DNA of 17,038 nt, taken from a bacterium (GTDB lineage Bacteria; UBA9089; JASEIO01). Where the stretch lies: NCBI GenBank assembly GCA_030017475.1, contig JASEIO010000033.1, positions 1 through 17,038 of the forward strand. The letters are read 5' to 3'. The notes beneath the pieces were generated by a model. It did no database searches, was not told the DNA's origin, and was given only the letters and a program-made list of their open reading frames with translations. The translations under genes were made by a program, and so were the position numbers. Each line of letters begins with the position of its first letter. Position 1 is the stretch's first letter. Shown here in pieces: positions 1 to 7,909 of this stretch.

Positions 1-282
1 TATGCTGCATCAAAGGCAGGAATTATTGGTTTGACAAAAAGCGTGGCTTTAGAACTTGCCCCTTTCGGAATAAATGTTAATGCTATATGTCCTGGTTTTA
101 TAGATACAGAGATGACCAAAAGGTTATCGAAAGAGTTAAAAGACAAGATACTGGAGAAGATTCCTTTATCTAAATTTGGTACTCCATTGGATATAGCAAA
201 TATGACAGCCTTTTTGGTTTCGGATTATTCCACATATATTACAGGACACATATTTGTGGTTGATGGAGGAATGACCATATAA
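1..282 (+). CDS. fabG: 3-oxoacyl-ACP reductase, 3' end only
   Basis: This is the C-terminal 93 residues of a short-chain dehydrogenase/reductase that reduces 3-oxoacyl-ACP with NADPH in type II fatty acid synthesis. The window opens exactly on the catalytic YxxxK motif (first five residues YAASK), so the Rossmann NAD-binding half lies upstream and is not visible. The helix after the motif ([20 protein letters not shown]), the [10 protein letters not shown] loop and the C-terminal [14 protein letters not shown] are typical of FabG. The gene directly precedes acpP and fabF, the usual neighbours of fabG, which favours FabG over other SDR enzymes. The TTG at 31 is internal and not a start. Confidence 0.93.
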   Translation, partial: YAASKAGIIGLTKSVALELAPFGINVNAICPGFIDTEMTKRLSKELKDKILEKIPLSKFGTPLDIANMTAFLVSDYSTYITGHIFVVDGGMTI

Positions 283-317
283 TAAGATTTTGGATTATTT
301 TAGTCTGGGGAGGTGAG

Positions 318-569
318 ATGAGGGAAATGGATACCTTTGAGAAGGTAAAGGAGATAATTGTTGATCAATTAGGTGTTGATGGCTCAAAGGTTACAGAAGA
401 TGCATCTTTTGTTGATGATTTAGGGGCAGATTCCTTAGATACAGTTGAATTGGTTATGGCATTGGAGGAAGGGTTTAATATCGAAATCCCTGATGAAGAT
501 GCAGAGCATATTACCAAGGTCGGAGATGCTGTTTCCTACATTAATAAGAAATTAGAAGCCAAAAGATAG
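318..569 (+). CDS. acpP: Acyl carrier protein
   Basis: Small acidic carrier protein that holds growing acyl chains as thioesters on 4'-phosphopantetheine. The attachment motif [16 protein letters not shown] is intact, with the modified Ser at residue 39 from this start. Two starts are possible. ATG 318 lies 4 nt after the GGAGG of a strong Shine-Dalgarno (GGAGGTGA, 309-316). ATG 327 gives an 80-residue protein beginning MDTFEKV, with the Ser at residue 36, which matches family length better but leaves a 13-nt spacer. I list 318 and regard 327 as about equally likely. It lies 35 bp after fabG and 6 bp before fabF, so it is co-transcribed. Confidence 0.96.
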   Translation: MREMDTFEKVKEIIVDQLGVDGSKVTEDASFVDDLGADSLDTVELVMALEEGFNIEIPDEDAEHITKVGDAVSYINKKLEAKR

Positions 570-575
570 AGATTT

Positions 576-1817
576 ATGGGTAGACGTGTGGTTATTACTG
601 GAATAGGTGTATACTCACCTATTGGTATTGGAAAGGATAGATTTCTTGAGGCATTACGAAAAGGTGAAAATGGGGTTTCATTTATCACCTTGTTTGATGT
701 ATCTGACTATCCAGTAAAGATTGGAGCTGAGGTAAAGGATTTTAATCCACTGGCTTATTTGGACAAGAAAGATGTAAAGCGAATGGATAGATTTTGTCAG
801 TTTGCTCTCTGTGCAGCTTATCAAGCAATGGAAGATTCGCATATCCGTTTGGAGGTAGAAGATAGAGATAGAATTGGGGTTTGTGTTGGATCAGGTATTG
901 GTGGGATAAGTACTATTGAAAGGGAACATAAAATTTTATTAGAGAAAGGTCCAAGAAGGGTAAGTCCTTTCCTAATCCCTATGCTTATAATTGATATAGC
1001 CTCAGGTCTAATTGCTATAAGATTTGGGGTAAAAGGACCAAATACAGCCTGTGTAACTGCTTGTGCATCTGGTGCTCATGCAATTGGGGATGCCTTTGAA
1101 ATAATAAAAAGGGGGGATGCGGATCTGATGATTGCAGGAGGAGTTGAGGCAGCTATTACCCCGTTAGGTTTCGCAGGGTTTTGTTCTGCCAAGGCCTTGT
1201 CTTTAAGAAATGATCCACGATCTGCATCTCGTCCTTTTGATCTAAAAAGGGATGGCTTTGTTATGGGTGAGGGAGCAGGTATAGTTATTTTAGAGGAATT
1301 GAATCATGCAAGAAGTAGGGGGGCTCATATATATGCTGAGATCATAGGATATGGTATGTCAGGTGATGCCTATCATATAACAGCTCCAGATCCAACAGGT
1401 TCTGGAGCTTATAGAGCAATGAAGGAAGCTATATCTAGTGCTGGGCTGAAGAAAGAGGAGGTAGATTATATCAATGCCCATGGTACTTCCACTCGACTAA
1501 ATGACAAATGTGAAACGAGGGCCATCAAATTGGTATTTGGAGAACATGCCTACAGGATACCTATTTCATCAACCAAATCTATGATTGGCCATTTACTAGG
1601 GGCGGCAGGGGCAGTAGAATTGATTGCCTGCTGTATGATGTTGGAGTACCGCTTTATTCATCCAACTATAAATTATGAATATTTTGATCCGGAATGCGAT
1701 CTCGACTACGTTCCAAACAAACGGAGAGATGTAGAGATAAATATAGCCTTATCAAATTCCTTAGGATTTGGAGGGCATAATGCTTCATTGATTATTAAGA
1801 GGTATAAGGATGGATAA
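576..1817 (+). CDS. fabF: 3-oxoacyl-ACP synthase II (beta-ketoacyl-ACP synthase)
   Basis: Condensing enzyme that elongates acyl-ACP with malonyl-ACP. The protein is 413 residues, the normal KAS II length. The whole Cys-His-His triad is visible: Cys163 in VTACASGAHAIG, His302 in INAHGTST and His339 in STKSMIGHLLGAAG, with Lys334 in the same motif. The C-terminal GFGGHN loop (about 397-402) is the family's phenylalanine gate region. The start is the ATG 6 bp after acpP; its upstream Shine-Dalgarno is weak, so translation may depend on coupling to acpP. The 3' end overlaps rnc by 8 bp. The acpP-fabF-rnc order is common in bacteria. Confidence 0.96.
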   Translation: MGRRVVITGIGVYSPIGIGKDRFLEALRKGENGVSFITLFDVSDYPVKIGAEVKDFNPLAYLDKKDVKRMDRFCQFALCAAYQAMEDSHIRLEVEDRDRIGVCVGSGIGGISTIEREHKILLEKGPRRVSPFLIPMLIIDIASGLIAIRFGVKGPNTACVTACASGAHAIGDAFEIIKRGDADLMIAGGVEAAITPLGFAGFCSAKALSLRNDPRSASRPFDLKRDGFVMGEGAGIVILEELNHARSRGAHIYAEIIGYGMSGDAYHITAPDPTGSGAYRAMKEAISSAGLKKEEVDYINAHGTSTRLNDKCETRAIKLVFGEHAYRIPISSTKSMIGHLLGAAGAVELIACCMMLEYRFIHPTINYEYFDPECDLDYVPNKRRDVEINIALSNSLGFGGHNASLIIKRYKDG

Positions 1818-2541
1818 GGAAAGGATAGGTGTTTTAAGAAGTTTTGAAGAATCGATTGGGGTTAAGTTCAATAATCTAAAACTTCTTAATCAGGCTTTAA
1901 CCCATTCCTCTTACGTATATGAAAAGAATAAAGGAAGAGCTACACAAAATGAAAGGTTGGAGTTTTTAGGAGATGTAGTATTGAGTCTGATCGTTTCAGA
2001 ATATATATATAATTATTACCCAGATTATATGGAAGGGGAACTGGCTAAGATTAGAGCTGTGGTTGTATCTCGGCCAATTTTGGCTCGTATTGCCAAGTCA
2101 GTAGGAGTGGGGGAATTCCTTTTACTTGGTAAAGGTGAGGAATTAACTGGAGGAAGGAAGAGGCACTCTATCTTGGCAGATACCTTTGAAGCAATTGTTG
2201 GAGCGATCTATTTGGATTCTGGATTGTTACAGGCAAGAAAATTTGTCCTATCCCTATTAGAAGAAGAGATTGGATTGGCTAGTCGGAATGAATCGGTTAA
2301 AGATTATAAGACAATCTTACAAGAATTTACACAGGATAGATATAAGATGCTTCCCACGTACGAAGTGATTCGTGTTTTAGGGCCTGATCATAAGAGGAGG
2401 TATGAGGTAAATGTTATTGTAAAAGGTGAGGTTTTTGGAAAAGGGAGTGGAAGATCAAAGAAAGAGGCAGAGCAGAATGCTGCTTATAGAGCTCTAAATA
2501 AACTAAAAAGGAGTGAAGGAGGAGAACTTCATGGATTTTAG
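1810..2541 (+). CDS. rnc: Ribonuclease III
   Basis: Double-strand-specific endoribonuclease for rRNA processing and mRNA decay, 243 residues. The N-terminal RNase III domain (about 10-155) has the signature NERLEFLGDVVL. The acidic catalytic residues are Glu51, Asp55, Asp124 and Glu127, the last two in ILADTFEAIVGAIYLD. The C-terminal double-stranded RNA-binding domain (about 165-233) ends in GKGSGRSKKEAEQNAA. The ATG lies inside the last codons of fabF (8-bp overlap), and the 3' end overlaps the next gene by 11 bp. This suggests translational coupling of fatty acid synthesis, RNA processing and acyl-CoA dehydrogenase genes. Confidence 0.95.
   Translation: MDKERIGVLRSFEESIGVKFNNLKLLNQALTHSSYVYEKNKGRATQNERLEFLGDVVLSLIVSEYIYNYYPDYMEGELAKIRAVVVSRPILARIAKSVGVGEFLLLGKGEELTGGRKRHSILADTFEAIVGAIYLDSGLLQARKFVLSLLEEEIGLASRNESVKDYKTILQEFTQDRYKMLPTYEVIRVLGPDHKRRYEVNVIVKGEVFGKGSGRSKKEAEQNAAYRALNKLKRSEGGELHGF
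2516..2524 (+). promoter_or_regulatory. Ribosome binding site deciding the acyl-CoA dehydrogenase start
   Basis: AAGGAGGAG lies inside the last codons of rnc, 6 nt before ATG 2531. It favours ATG 2531 over the upstream in-frame GTG at 2513. Confidence 0.8.
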
Positions 2542-3676
2542 TTTGACTGAGGAGCAACGTTTGATACTTAAAACGGTTAAAGAGATCTGTAATAAAGAGT
2601 TTTCCCCTAAGGCCCAGGAAGTAGGAAGGTCTTCTTGCTTTCCTTGGGAGAATGTGAAGAGGTTGGCAACCTATGACTTAATGGGTGTTCCAATCCCAGA
2701 GGAATATGGTGGATTAGGGAAAGATTTCTTGACTTGGGTCTTAATAGGTGAAGAGTTGTCTTTTAGCTGTACTACTACAGGAGCTATCTTTGGAGCAAAT
2801 ATGCTTTGTATTTATCCTATCTATATGTTTGGGAATGAGCAACAAAAGAGAAAATATTTAGTTCCCTTAGCCCGGGGAGAGTGCTTAGGTGCATTTGCTT
2901 TAACAGAACCTGACGCTGGGTCTGATGCAGCAGGTATCAGAACTACAGCTACTCGAGATGGAATGGAGTATGTTTTAAATGGTACAAAGGCATTTATTAC
3001 TAATGGTGGAGAGGCAGATATTTATGTAGTTATAGTAAAGACCCGTTTAGAACGGGGGGCTCGGGGGATGAGTGCCTTTATTGTAGAAAAGGGGACTCCG
3101 GGATTTACATTTGGTAAGAGTGAAGATAAAATGGCTTATCCCGGATTGGCAAATAGGGAGCTCGTATTTTCGGATTGCAGGGTTTCGCATGATAACATAT
3201 TATTGCAAGAAGGAAGAGGTTTTAGGGTTGCAATGGAGACCCTTGACTTAGGTAGAATTGGTATGGGTGCGGGTGCAGTTGGTTTAGCAAGAAGGGCCGC
3301 TGAGGAGGCGGTGAAATATTCTAAACAAAGGGTTCAGTTTGGGAGTCCCATATCCAGTTTCCAAGCCATACAATTTTATCTGGCAGATATGGCTACAGAA
3401 ATTGAGGCTGCAAGACTTTTAGTGTTAAAGGCTGCAAACATGCGAGATAAAGGGGAGGAGTTTTCTGGTATCGCTGCCATGGCAAAGCTTTATGCCTCAG
3501 AGGTAGCTATGAGGGTGGTGAATAAAGCTACACAGATCCATGGTGGTTATGGGTATATAAAAGACTATCCTGTAGAACGTTACTTTAGAGAGGCAAAATT
3601 ATTCGAGATAGTCGAAGGAACATCAGAGATTCAAAGAAATGTAATTGCTAATTACGTGCTTAAGACCGTTCAATAG
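2531..3676 (+). CDS. Acyl-CoA dehydrogenase (short-chain/butyryl-CoA type)
   Basis: Flavoprotein that interconverts acyl-CoA and trans-2-enoyl-CoA and exchanges electrons with Etf. The protein is 381 residues from ATG 2531 and begins MDFSLTEEQR, a typical family N-terminus. The FAD/substrate motif ALTEPDAGSDAAG is at 124-135. The mobile-loop motif is IVEGTSEIQRN, with the catalytic-base Glu at 362, the position used by short- and medium-chain and butyryl-CoA dehydrogenases. The helix with QRVQFGSPISSFQAIQ is also characteristic. It overlaps rnc by 11 bp, and etfB follows after 22 bp, so its electron partner is almost certainly the adjacent Etf. Exact chain length and physiological direction (oxidation or reduction) cannot be read from sequence. 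Confidence 0.93.
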   Translation: MDFSLTEEQRLILKTVKEICNKEFSPKAQEVGRSSCFPWENVKRLATYDLMGVPIPEEYGGLGKDFLTWVLIGEELSFSCTTTGAIFGANMLCIYPIYMFGNEQQKRKYLVPLARGECLGAFALTEPDAGSDAAGIRTTATRDGMEYVLNGTKAFITNGGEADIYVVIVKTRLERGARGMSAFIVEKGTPGFTFGKSEDKMAYPGLANRELVFSDCRVSHDNILLQEGRGFRVAMETLDLGRIGMGAGAVGLARRAAEEAVKYSKQRVQFGSPISSFQAIQFYLADMATEIEAARLLVLKAANMRDKGEEFSGIAAMAKLYASEVAMRVVNKATQIHGGYGYIKDYPVERYFREAKLFEIVEGTSEIQRNVIANYVLKTVQ

Positions 3677-3698
3677 TTTAAATATATCGGTGTAAAAG

Positions 3699-4487
3699 AT
3701 GGATATCATTGTATGCATAAAACAGGTTCCCGACGTTCAAGAGGTGCATATTTCGCCAGATACAAATACCTTAATTAGAGAAGGGGTTCCTTCGGTAATT
3801 AACCCCTTTGATCTGAATGCTATTGAGGAAGCTCTAAGGTTGAAAGAGAGGTATGGGGGTAAAGTCGTAGCCTTATCTATGGGTCCACCACAGGTAGAGG
3901 AGTCATTAAGAGAGGCTATCTCAATGGGTGTTACAGAGGGAGTGCTTTTGCAGGATAAGGCATTCCGAGGGGCAGATACATTAGCTACCTCCTTTACCTT
4001 AGCCAAGGGAATAAAGAAACTTGGGGATTTTGATTTAGTGCTTTGTGGAAAACAGGCGATAGATGGGGAGACTGCACAGGTTGGGCCAGAACTCGGAGAG
4101 ATGTTAAATATACCTGTAGTTTCATATGTGCGTAAGATTGATTATCAACCTCAGGATTCTATGCTTCGGGTAGAAAGGGTGTTTGAAGATGGATATGAGG
4201 TTGTGGAGGTTCCATTACCTTGTCTTTTAACAGTTACAAAAGAGATAAATGAACCAAGATGTGCAACTTTGCGAGGGGTGCTTCTGGCAAGAAATAAAGA
4301 AATAACTGTCTGGGGGATAAAGGATTTGGGAATATCAGAAGATCTTGTTGGTATTTTGGGTTCTCCGACGAAGGTTACGGAGATATTTACTCCACCTAAA
4401 AAGCCAAATAGGGAGATATTAGAAGGAGATATAGAAGAGATAGTAGATAAACTGGTAACTAGGCTTAGAGATAGAAAGGTGATATAG
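3699..4487 (+). CDS. etfB: Electron transfer flavoprotein, beta subunit
   Basis: Beta subunit of the Etf heterodimer, which binds AMP or a second FAD and passes electrons between the acyl-CoA dehydrogenase and other carriers. The protein is 262 residues. It starts MDIIVCIKQVPD, and the nucleotide-binding segment CGKQAIDGETAQVGPELGEM is at 116-135. The family signature runs from VERVFEDGY through EVPLPCLLTVTKEINEPR (about 158-187). The Shine-Dalgarno is weak; the GTG at 3690 is followed directly by a stop, so ATG 3699 is the start. It sits between acyl-CoA dehydrogenase and etfA genes. A palindromic repeat begins right at its stop codon. Confidence 0.94.
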   Translation: MDIIVCIKQVPDVQEVHISPDTNTLIREGVPSVINPFDLNAIEEALRLKERYGGKVVALSMGPPQVEESLREAISMGVTEGVLLQDKAFRGADTLATSFTLAKGIKKLGDFDLVLCGKQAIDGETAQVGPELGEMLNIPVVSYVRKIDYQPQDSMLRVERVFEDGYEVVEVPLPCLLTVTKEINEPRCATLRGVLLARNKEITVWGIKDLGISEDLVGILGSPTKVTEIFTPPKKPNREILEGDIEEIVDKLVTRLRDRKVI

Positions 4488-4559
4488 CAATAAGTAGTAA
4501 GCTATAAGGATTAGGCTTAAAAATGGCATCTTTGCTTAATCCTTATAGCTCATTGCTTA
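4487..4559 (+). repeat. Palindromic heptad repeat, copy 1 (etfB/etfA gap)
   Basis: Inverted repeat with arms AGCTATAAGGATTA (4500-4513) and its exact complement (4537-4550), extended 3 bp inward with one G-T pair; the loop is about 17 nt. The left arm is part of five consecutive 7-bp units: GCAATAA (4487), GTAGTAA (4494), GCTATAA (4501), GGATTAG (4508), GCTTAAA (4515). The right arm, read on the minus strand, gives GCAATGA, GCTATAA, GGATTAA and GCAAAGA over 4556-4529. Bases 4494-4513 are identical to 8626-8645 in copy 2. The ATG at 4523 in the loop opens a reading frame into etfA but is probably not the true start. Confidence 0.85.
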
Positions 4560-4563
4560 TAAT
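4558..4563 (+). promoter_or_regulatory. Possible -10 hexamer before etfA
   Basis: A perfect TATAAT sits at the right edge of repeat copy 1, 46 bp before the etfA ATG. The -35 position at 17-bp spacing (CTTAAT) is poor, and the better TTGCTT lies 20 bp upstream. The evidence is weak and rests on the -10 alone. Confidence 0.25.
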
Positions 4564-4609
4564 TTCTACAATTTGCTCTGTCATTTTGATTCTTCATCTT
4601 AGGGTGATT

Positions 4610-5818
4610 ATGGGTATACGTGTATTAGCTGAGAGGTGTACTGGTTGTGGAGTATGTGTTAAGGTTTGTACCCTACAAGCCATTAAGGTGATTGATGGTA
4701 TAGTAAGTATCGATCCGTTAAACTGTAATCTATGCAGGGCTTGTATATCTATATGTAAGTCTGGAGCCATTGAATTTAAAGTAGAGAAAAAGGCTCCTGT
4801 TGATTTAGCGGAGTATAGAGGGGTTTTGGTTTTTGTAGAGCAAAGGAATGGCAGATTAATGGATGTGGGTTTAGAATTAATATCTTGTGGCAAGAAATTG
4901 GCTGCTAAATTAGAGGTTGAGTTACAGACAGTTATCTTAGGAAAGGGGATAGATGGATTGGTAAATAGGCTTAAAAAAACGGGAGTGGATAAGATCTATG
5001 TGGTAAATCACAAACTTTTAGAAAATTATATAGGATCTCTGTATACAGAGGTTTTAGTTAGGTTGATTAAGGAATATAAACCGGAGATAGTTTTGATTGG
5101 TGGAACTACGATTGGACGTGCCTTAGCTCCCAGAATTGCTTCTCGATTAAGAACTGGATTAACAGCTGATTGTACTGGATTAGATATTGATGAAAACCGT
5201 AATCTTATTCAAACCCGTCCTGCATTTGGGGGGAACATTATGGCAAGAATAATAACCCCAAATCATAGACCCCAAATGGCTACTGTAAGACCTAATGTTA
5301 TGAAAAAAGAGACCTTTGTTCCGACTTCGGATTGTGAGGTTATAAATATAGATGTTAATCTATCCTGTAATCTAATGGAAAGGATCTTAGAGGTGGTGAA
5401 AGAAAGAGATTTTCGGGTAAATTTAGAAGAGGCAGAGATAATTATTTCAGGTGGAAGGGGTTTAGGAAAACCAGAAAATTTTCGCCTGTTAGAGGAATTG
5501 GCTCGCGTCTTGGGAGGAGAAATTGGTGCATCCCGTGCTTGTGTTGACGCTGGATGGATATCTTCTTTTCATCAAGTGGGGCAGACTGGAAGAACTGTAT
5601 CACCAAGGTTATATATTGCTGTTGGCATCTCGGGTGCAATTCAACATTTAGCTGGAATGCAGGGTTCAGAGTGTATTGTGGCTATCAATAAAGATAGGTT
5701 GGCTCCAATTTTTCAAATTGCAGATTATGGGATAGTGGGTGATATGCTCCAGGTGGTGCCATCCCTGATTAATAAACTTAAATATGCTAAGGACCATACT
5801 TGCGATTGTTCAAAATAG
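4610..5818 (+). CDS. etfA: Electron transfer flavoprotein alpha subunit with N-terminal 2[4Fe-4S] ferredoxin domain
   Basis: The protein is 402 residues from ATG 4610, preceded by AGGGTGA at 4601-4607. An upstream in-frame ATG at 4523 would add 29 residues encoded by a palindromic repeat, so I reject it. Residues 5-55 form a two-cluster ferredoxin domain with Cys10, 13, 16, 20 and Cys39, 42, 45, 49. The EtfA N-terminal domain follows (about 70-250). The C-terminal FAD domain (about 278-395) has GGRGLGKPENF, GASRACVDAGW, HQVGQTGRTVSP, GISGAIQHLAGM and ADYGIVGD, so it is complete. EtfA with such a fused domain is known from the caffeyl-CoA reductase/Etf complex of Acetobacterium. Electron bifurcation or ferredoxin coupling here is inference. 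The 3' end overlaps the next gene by 35 bp. Confidence 0.95.
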   Translation: MGIRVLAERCTGCGVCVKVCTLQAIKVIDGIVSIDPLNCNLCRACISICKSGAIEFKVEKKAPVDLAEYRGVLVFVEQRNGRLMDVGLELISCGKKLAAKLEVELQTVILGKGIDGLVNRLKKTGVDKIYVVNHKLLENYIGSLYTEVLVRLIKEYKPEIVLIGGTTIGRALAPRIASRLRTGLTADCTGLDIDENRNLIQTRPAFGGNIMARIITPNHRPQMATVRPNVMKKETFVPTSDCEVINIDVNLSCNLMERILEVVKERDFRVNLEEAEIIISGGRGLGKPENFRLLEELARVLGGEIGASRACVDAGWISSFHQVGQTGRTVSPRLYIAVGISGAIQHLAGMQGSECIVAINKDRLAPIFQIADYGIVGDMLQVVPSLINKLKYAKDHTCDCSK

Positions 5819-6230
5819 GATTTTTCTGACTACATGTTTAACCTGGACAATTACTCAAGTTTTGAAATTATTGATTTATATAATAAAAAATAAAAAGATC
5901 GACTTTAGAATCTTAGTTGGTACTGGTGGTATGCCTTCATCTCATTCTGCTACGGTAGTTGCTTTGGCCACTGCGGTAGGAAGAATAGAAGGCTTCAGAT
6001 CCTCCATATTTATAGTTACCTCAATTGTGGCTATAATTATTATGACCGATGCGATAGGGGTAAGAAGGGCAGCAGGAGAGCAGGCAAAGATTTTGAATAG
6101 AATGGTGGATGATCTTTATAGAGAAGGAAAGATAAAAGAGACGAGATTAAAGGAGTTACTTGGGCATACCCCAATTGAGGTAATTATTGGCGCCTTGTTT
6201 GGGATAATAGTAGCAGTCTTATGTACCTAA
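5784..6230 (+). CDS. DUF212 / divergent PAP2-family membrane protein
   Basis: A 148-residue small membrane protein of the divergent PAP2 (DUF212, YuiD-like) family; its reaction is not established, though distant similarity to PAP2 phosphatases suggests a lipid-phosphate substrate. Visible motifs are GTGGMPSSHSATVVALATA (47-65), DAIGVRRAAGEQAKILNRM (89-107) and LGHTPIEVIIGALFGI (126-141). Hydrophobic stretches lie at about 12-34, 54-66, 75-90 and 131-147. ATG 5784 lies inside the end of etfA (35-bp overlap, different frame), so translation is probably coupled to etfA. The gene is followed by the rpsB promoter and so ends the first transcription unit. Confidence 0.85.
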   Translation: MLRTILAIVQNRIFLTTCLTWTITQVLKLLIYIIKNKKIDFRILVGTGGMPSSHSATVVALATAVGRIEGFRSSIFIVTSIVAIIIMTDAIGVRRAAGEQAKILNRMVDDLYREGKIKETRLKELLGHTPIEVIIGALFGIIVAVLCT

Positions 6231-6267
6231 AAGAGGCAAAATTATTTTAAAAAGGTGCATTTTTTTC

Positions 6268-6296
6268 TTGCCAAAAGGATTTGTTTATGGTATAAA
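6268..6296 (+). promoter_or_regulatory. Promoter of the rpsB-tsf-pyrH-frr unit
   Basis: TTGCCA (6268-6273) and TATAAA (6291-6296) are separated by exactly 17 bp, a good sigma70-type pair. Transcription would start near 6303, leaving only about 20 nt before the rpsB ATG with its AAAGGA Shine-Dalgarno. That is too short for a structured S2 autoregulatory leader. Seven T residues (6260-6266) just upstream could be an AT-rich upstream element or the tail of a weak terminator for the previous gene. Confidence 0.65.
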
Positions 6297-6322
6297 TACC
6301 AAAATACTTAAACAAAGGAATT

Positions 6323-7183
6323 ATGGTTACTATTGCGATAAAACAATTGTTAGAAGCAGGAGTTCATTTTGGTCATCAAGCGGAACGTTGGAATCCTAAA
6401 ATGGCTCCGTACATTTTTGGAGAAAGAAAAGATATCCATATTATTGATTTGCAAAAGGCAGTAAAGGCGCTTCGAGAGGCTTGCAATTTTGTAAGAAAAA
6501 AGGTAGAGGAAGGTGGGAAAATACTTTTTGTGGGGACTAAAAAACAGGCTCAGGAGGTAGTGGAAGAGGAGGCTATAAGATGTGGGATGTTTTACGTTAA
6601 CAAGAGGTGGTTAGGAGGTACACTCACAAATTTTTCGACTATTAGAAAGAGTATTTTTCGGATGAAAGAACTGGAAGAGATGGAGGAAAAAGGATCCCTT
6701 TCCGCTTTACCCAAGAAAGAGGCTATTAAATTAAAGGAAAAAGGGGAGAAACTGAAAAGGATGTTGGGAGGGATAAGAGATATGGAAAAACTCCCTGATG
6801 CAATATTTGTGGTAGATACAAAGAAAGAAGAGATAGCTGTCCGGGAGGCAAAGAAGTTAGGGATACCTATAATAGGACTTGTTGATACTAATTGTGATCC
6901 AGATGGGATTACTTATTGTATTCCTGGAAATGATGATGCAATTAGGGCTGTAAGACTTATTACATCAACTATAGCTGATGCTGTTTTAGAGGGAAGAGAG
7001 ATGATTAAAGGGGAAGAATTAAAAGGGGAAGAAGGGTTTAAAGAAGAGATGGAAGATCAAGAATTGATTAAGAAGATGGTGGAGAATGGCATCTCTGAGG
7101 AAGAGCCCAAAGAGGTTATAGATGAGGCTGAAGGAACTGTAGAGATTTCAGGTGAAACTGAAGAGGAAGATAGAGAGGCTTGA
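6323..7183 (+). CDS. rpsB: Small-subunit ribosomal protein S2
   Basis: Ribosomal protein S2 of the 30S subunit, 286 residues. Family motifs are present in order: [11 protein letters not shown] (9-19), [14 protein letters not shown] (22-35), [13 protein letters not shown] (92-104), [19 protein letters not shown] (158-176) and [20 protein letters not shown] (200-219). From about residue 224 a roughly 60-residue tail rich in Glu and Lys extends beyond the conserved fold, so this S2 is longer than the common 230-260 residue form. The ATG has AAAGGA about 5 nt upstream. It starts a new transcription unit and is followed by tsf, the near-universal partner. Confidence 0.97.
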   Translation: MVTIAIKQLLEAGVHFGHQAERWNPKMAPYIFGERKDIHIIDLQKAVKALREACNFVRKKVEEGGKILFVGTKKQAQEVVEEEAIRCGMFYVNKRWLGGTLTNFSTIRKSIFRMKELEEMEEKGSLSALPKKEAIKLKEKGEKLKRMLGGIRDMEKLPDAIFVVDTKKEEIAVREAKKLGIPIIGLVDTNCDPDGITYCIPGNDDAIRAVRLITSTIADAVLEGREMIKGEELKGEEGFKEEMEDQELIKKMVENGISEEEPKEVIDEAEGTVEISGETEEEDREA

Positions 7184-7303
7184 GACTATTCGGCAATTCA
7201 TACATACAATAACCTACTATTCCATTTTTCTATTTCCCCTTTTTCCTATCTTTCCCATCTTACTTATACAGATTCAGACAGCTAAAATATTGAGGGAGGA
7301 ATA

Positions 7304-7909
7304 ATGTCTGAGATTAGCGTAGAATTGGTAAAGAAAATGAGAGAGATGACTGGTTCTCCAATTATGGAATGCAAAAAGGCGTTACAAAAAACAGGAGGGA
7401 AAATAGATGAGGCGATTAAGGCCTTACGAACTCAAGGGTTGGCTTCGGCGCGCCTTAAGGAATCTCGGGAAACTAAAGAGGGACTGATATCGGCTTATAT
7501 CCATCTTGATGGAAAGCTTGGGGTTCTATTGGAGATTAACTGCGAGTCAGATTTTGTGGCCAAAACTCCGGATTTCCGTCAGCTTGGGCATGATATAGCT
7601 ATGCAAATAGCGGCATCATCTCCAATTTATGTTTCAAGAGAGCAAGTTCCCTCGGAGAAGATAGAAGAGGAAAAGGAGATTTATATTGAGCAAGCAAGAT
7701 TAGCTGGGAAACCAGAGCATATCTTAGAGAAAATAGCTGTGGGTAGGTTAGAAAAGTATTTTAAAGATGTCTGTCTTTTAGAACAACCTTTTATTCGAGA
7801 GCCAAAAACATCAGTTAAAGAACATATAGCAGGAGTTATTGCAAAACTCGGTGAGAATATTACTATTAGAAGATTCGTACGTTTTAAAGTTGGAGAAAGC
7901 CTTGGATAA
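7304..7909 (+). CDS. tsf: Elongation factor Ts (short form)
   Basis: Guanine nucleotide exchange factor that recycles EF-Tu. The N-terminal UBA-like domain contains [18 protein letters not shown] (10-27), and the EF-Tu contact motif [11 protein letters not shown] is at 81-91, the equivalent of the TDFV motif. At 201 residues it matches the short EF-Ts form seen in Thermus rather than the roughly 280-residue Escherichia form, so it has only one core subdomain. A strong Shine-Dalgarno (GAGGGAGGA) precedes the ATG. The 120-bp gap from rpsB holds a pyrimidine-rich tract at about 7216-7262. The 3' end overlaps pyrH by 8 bp. Confidence 0.96.
   Translation: MSEISVELVKKMREMTGSPIMECKKALQKTGGKIDEAIKALRTQGLASARLKESRETKEGLISAYIHLDGKLGVLLEINCESDFVAKTPDFRQLGHDIAMQIAASSPIYVSREQVPSEKIEEEKEIYIEQARLAGKPEHILEKIAVGRLEKYFKDVCLLEQPFIREPKTSVKEHIAGVIAKLGENITIRRFVRFKVGESLG
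7892..7896 (+). promoter_or_regulatory. Ribosome binding site supporting a TTG start for pyrH
   Basis: GGAGA lies 5 nt before TTG 7902, inside the last codons of tsf. No ATG or GTG in this frame gives a better family-length protein, so TTG at 7902 is the probable start. Confidence 0.6.

Noticed and set aside
4523-4609. N-terminal extension of EtfA starting at ATG 4523, possibly a membrane anchor
   Set aside because: It is encoded by the palindromic repeat, has no family match, and ATG 4610 has a better ribosome binding site right before the ferredoxin domain.
7839-7901. Longer pyrH start at TTG 7839
   Set aside because: It would add 21 residues outside the normal UMP kinase N-terminus and overlap tsf by 71 bp; TTG 7902 has GGAGA at good spacing.
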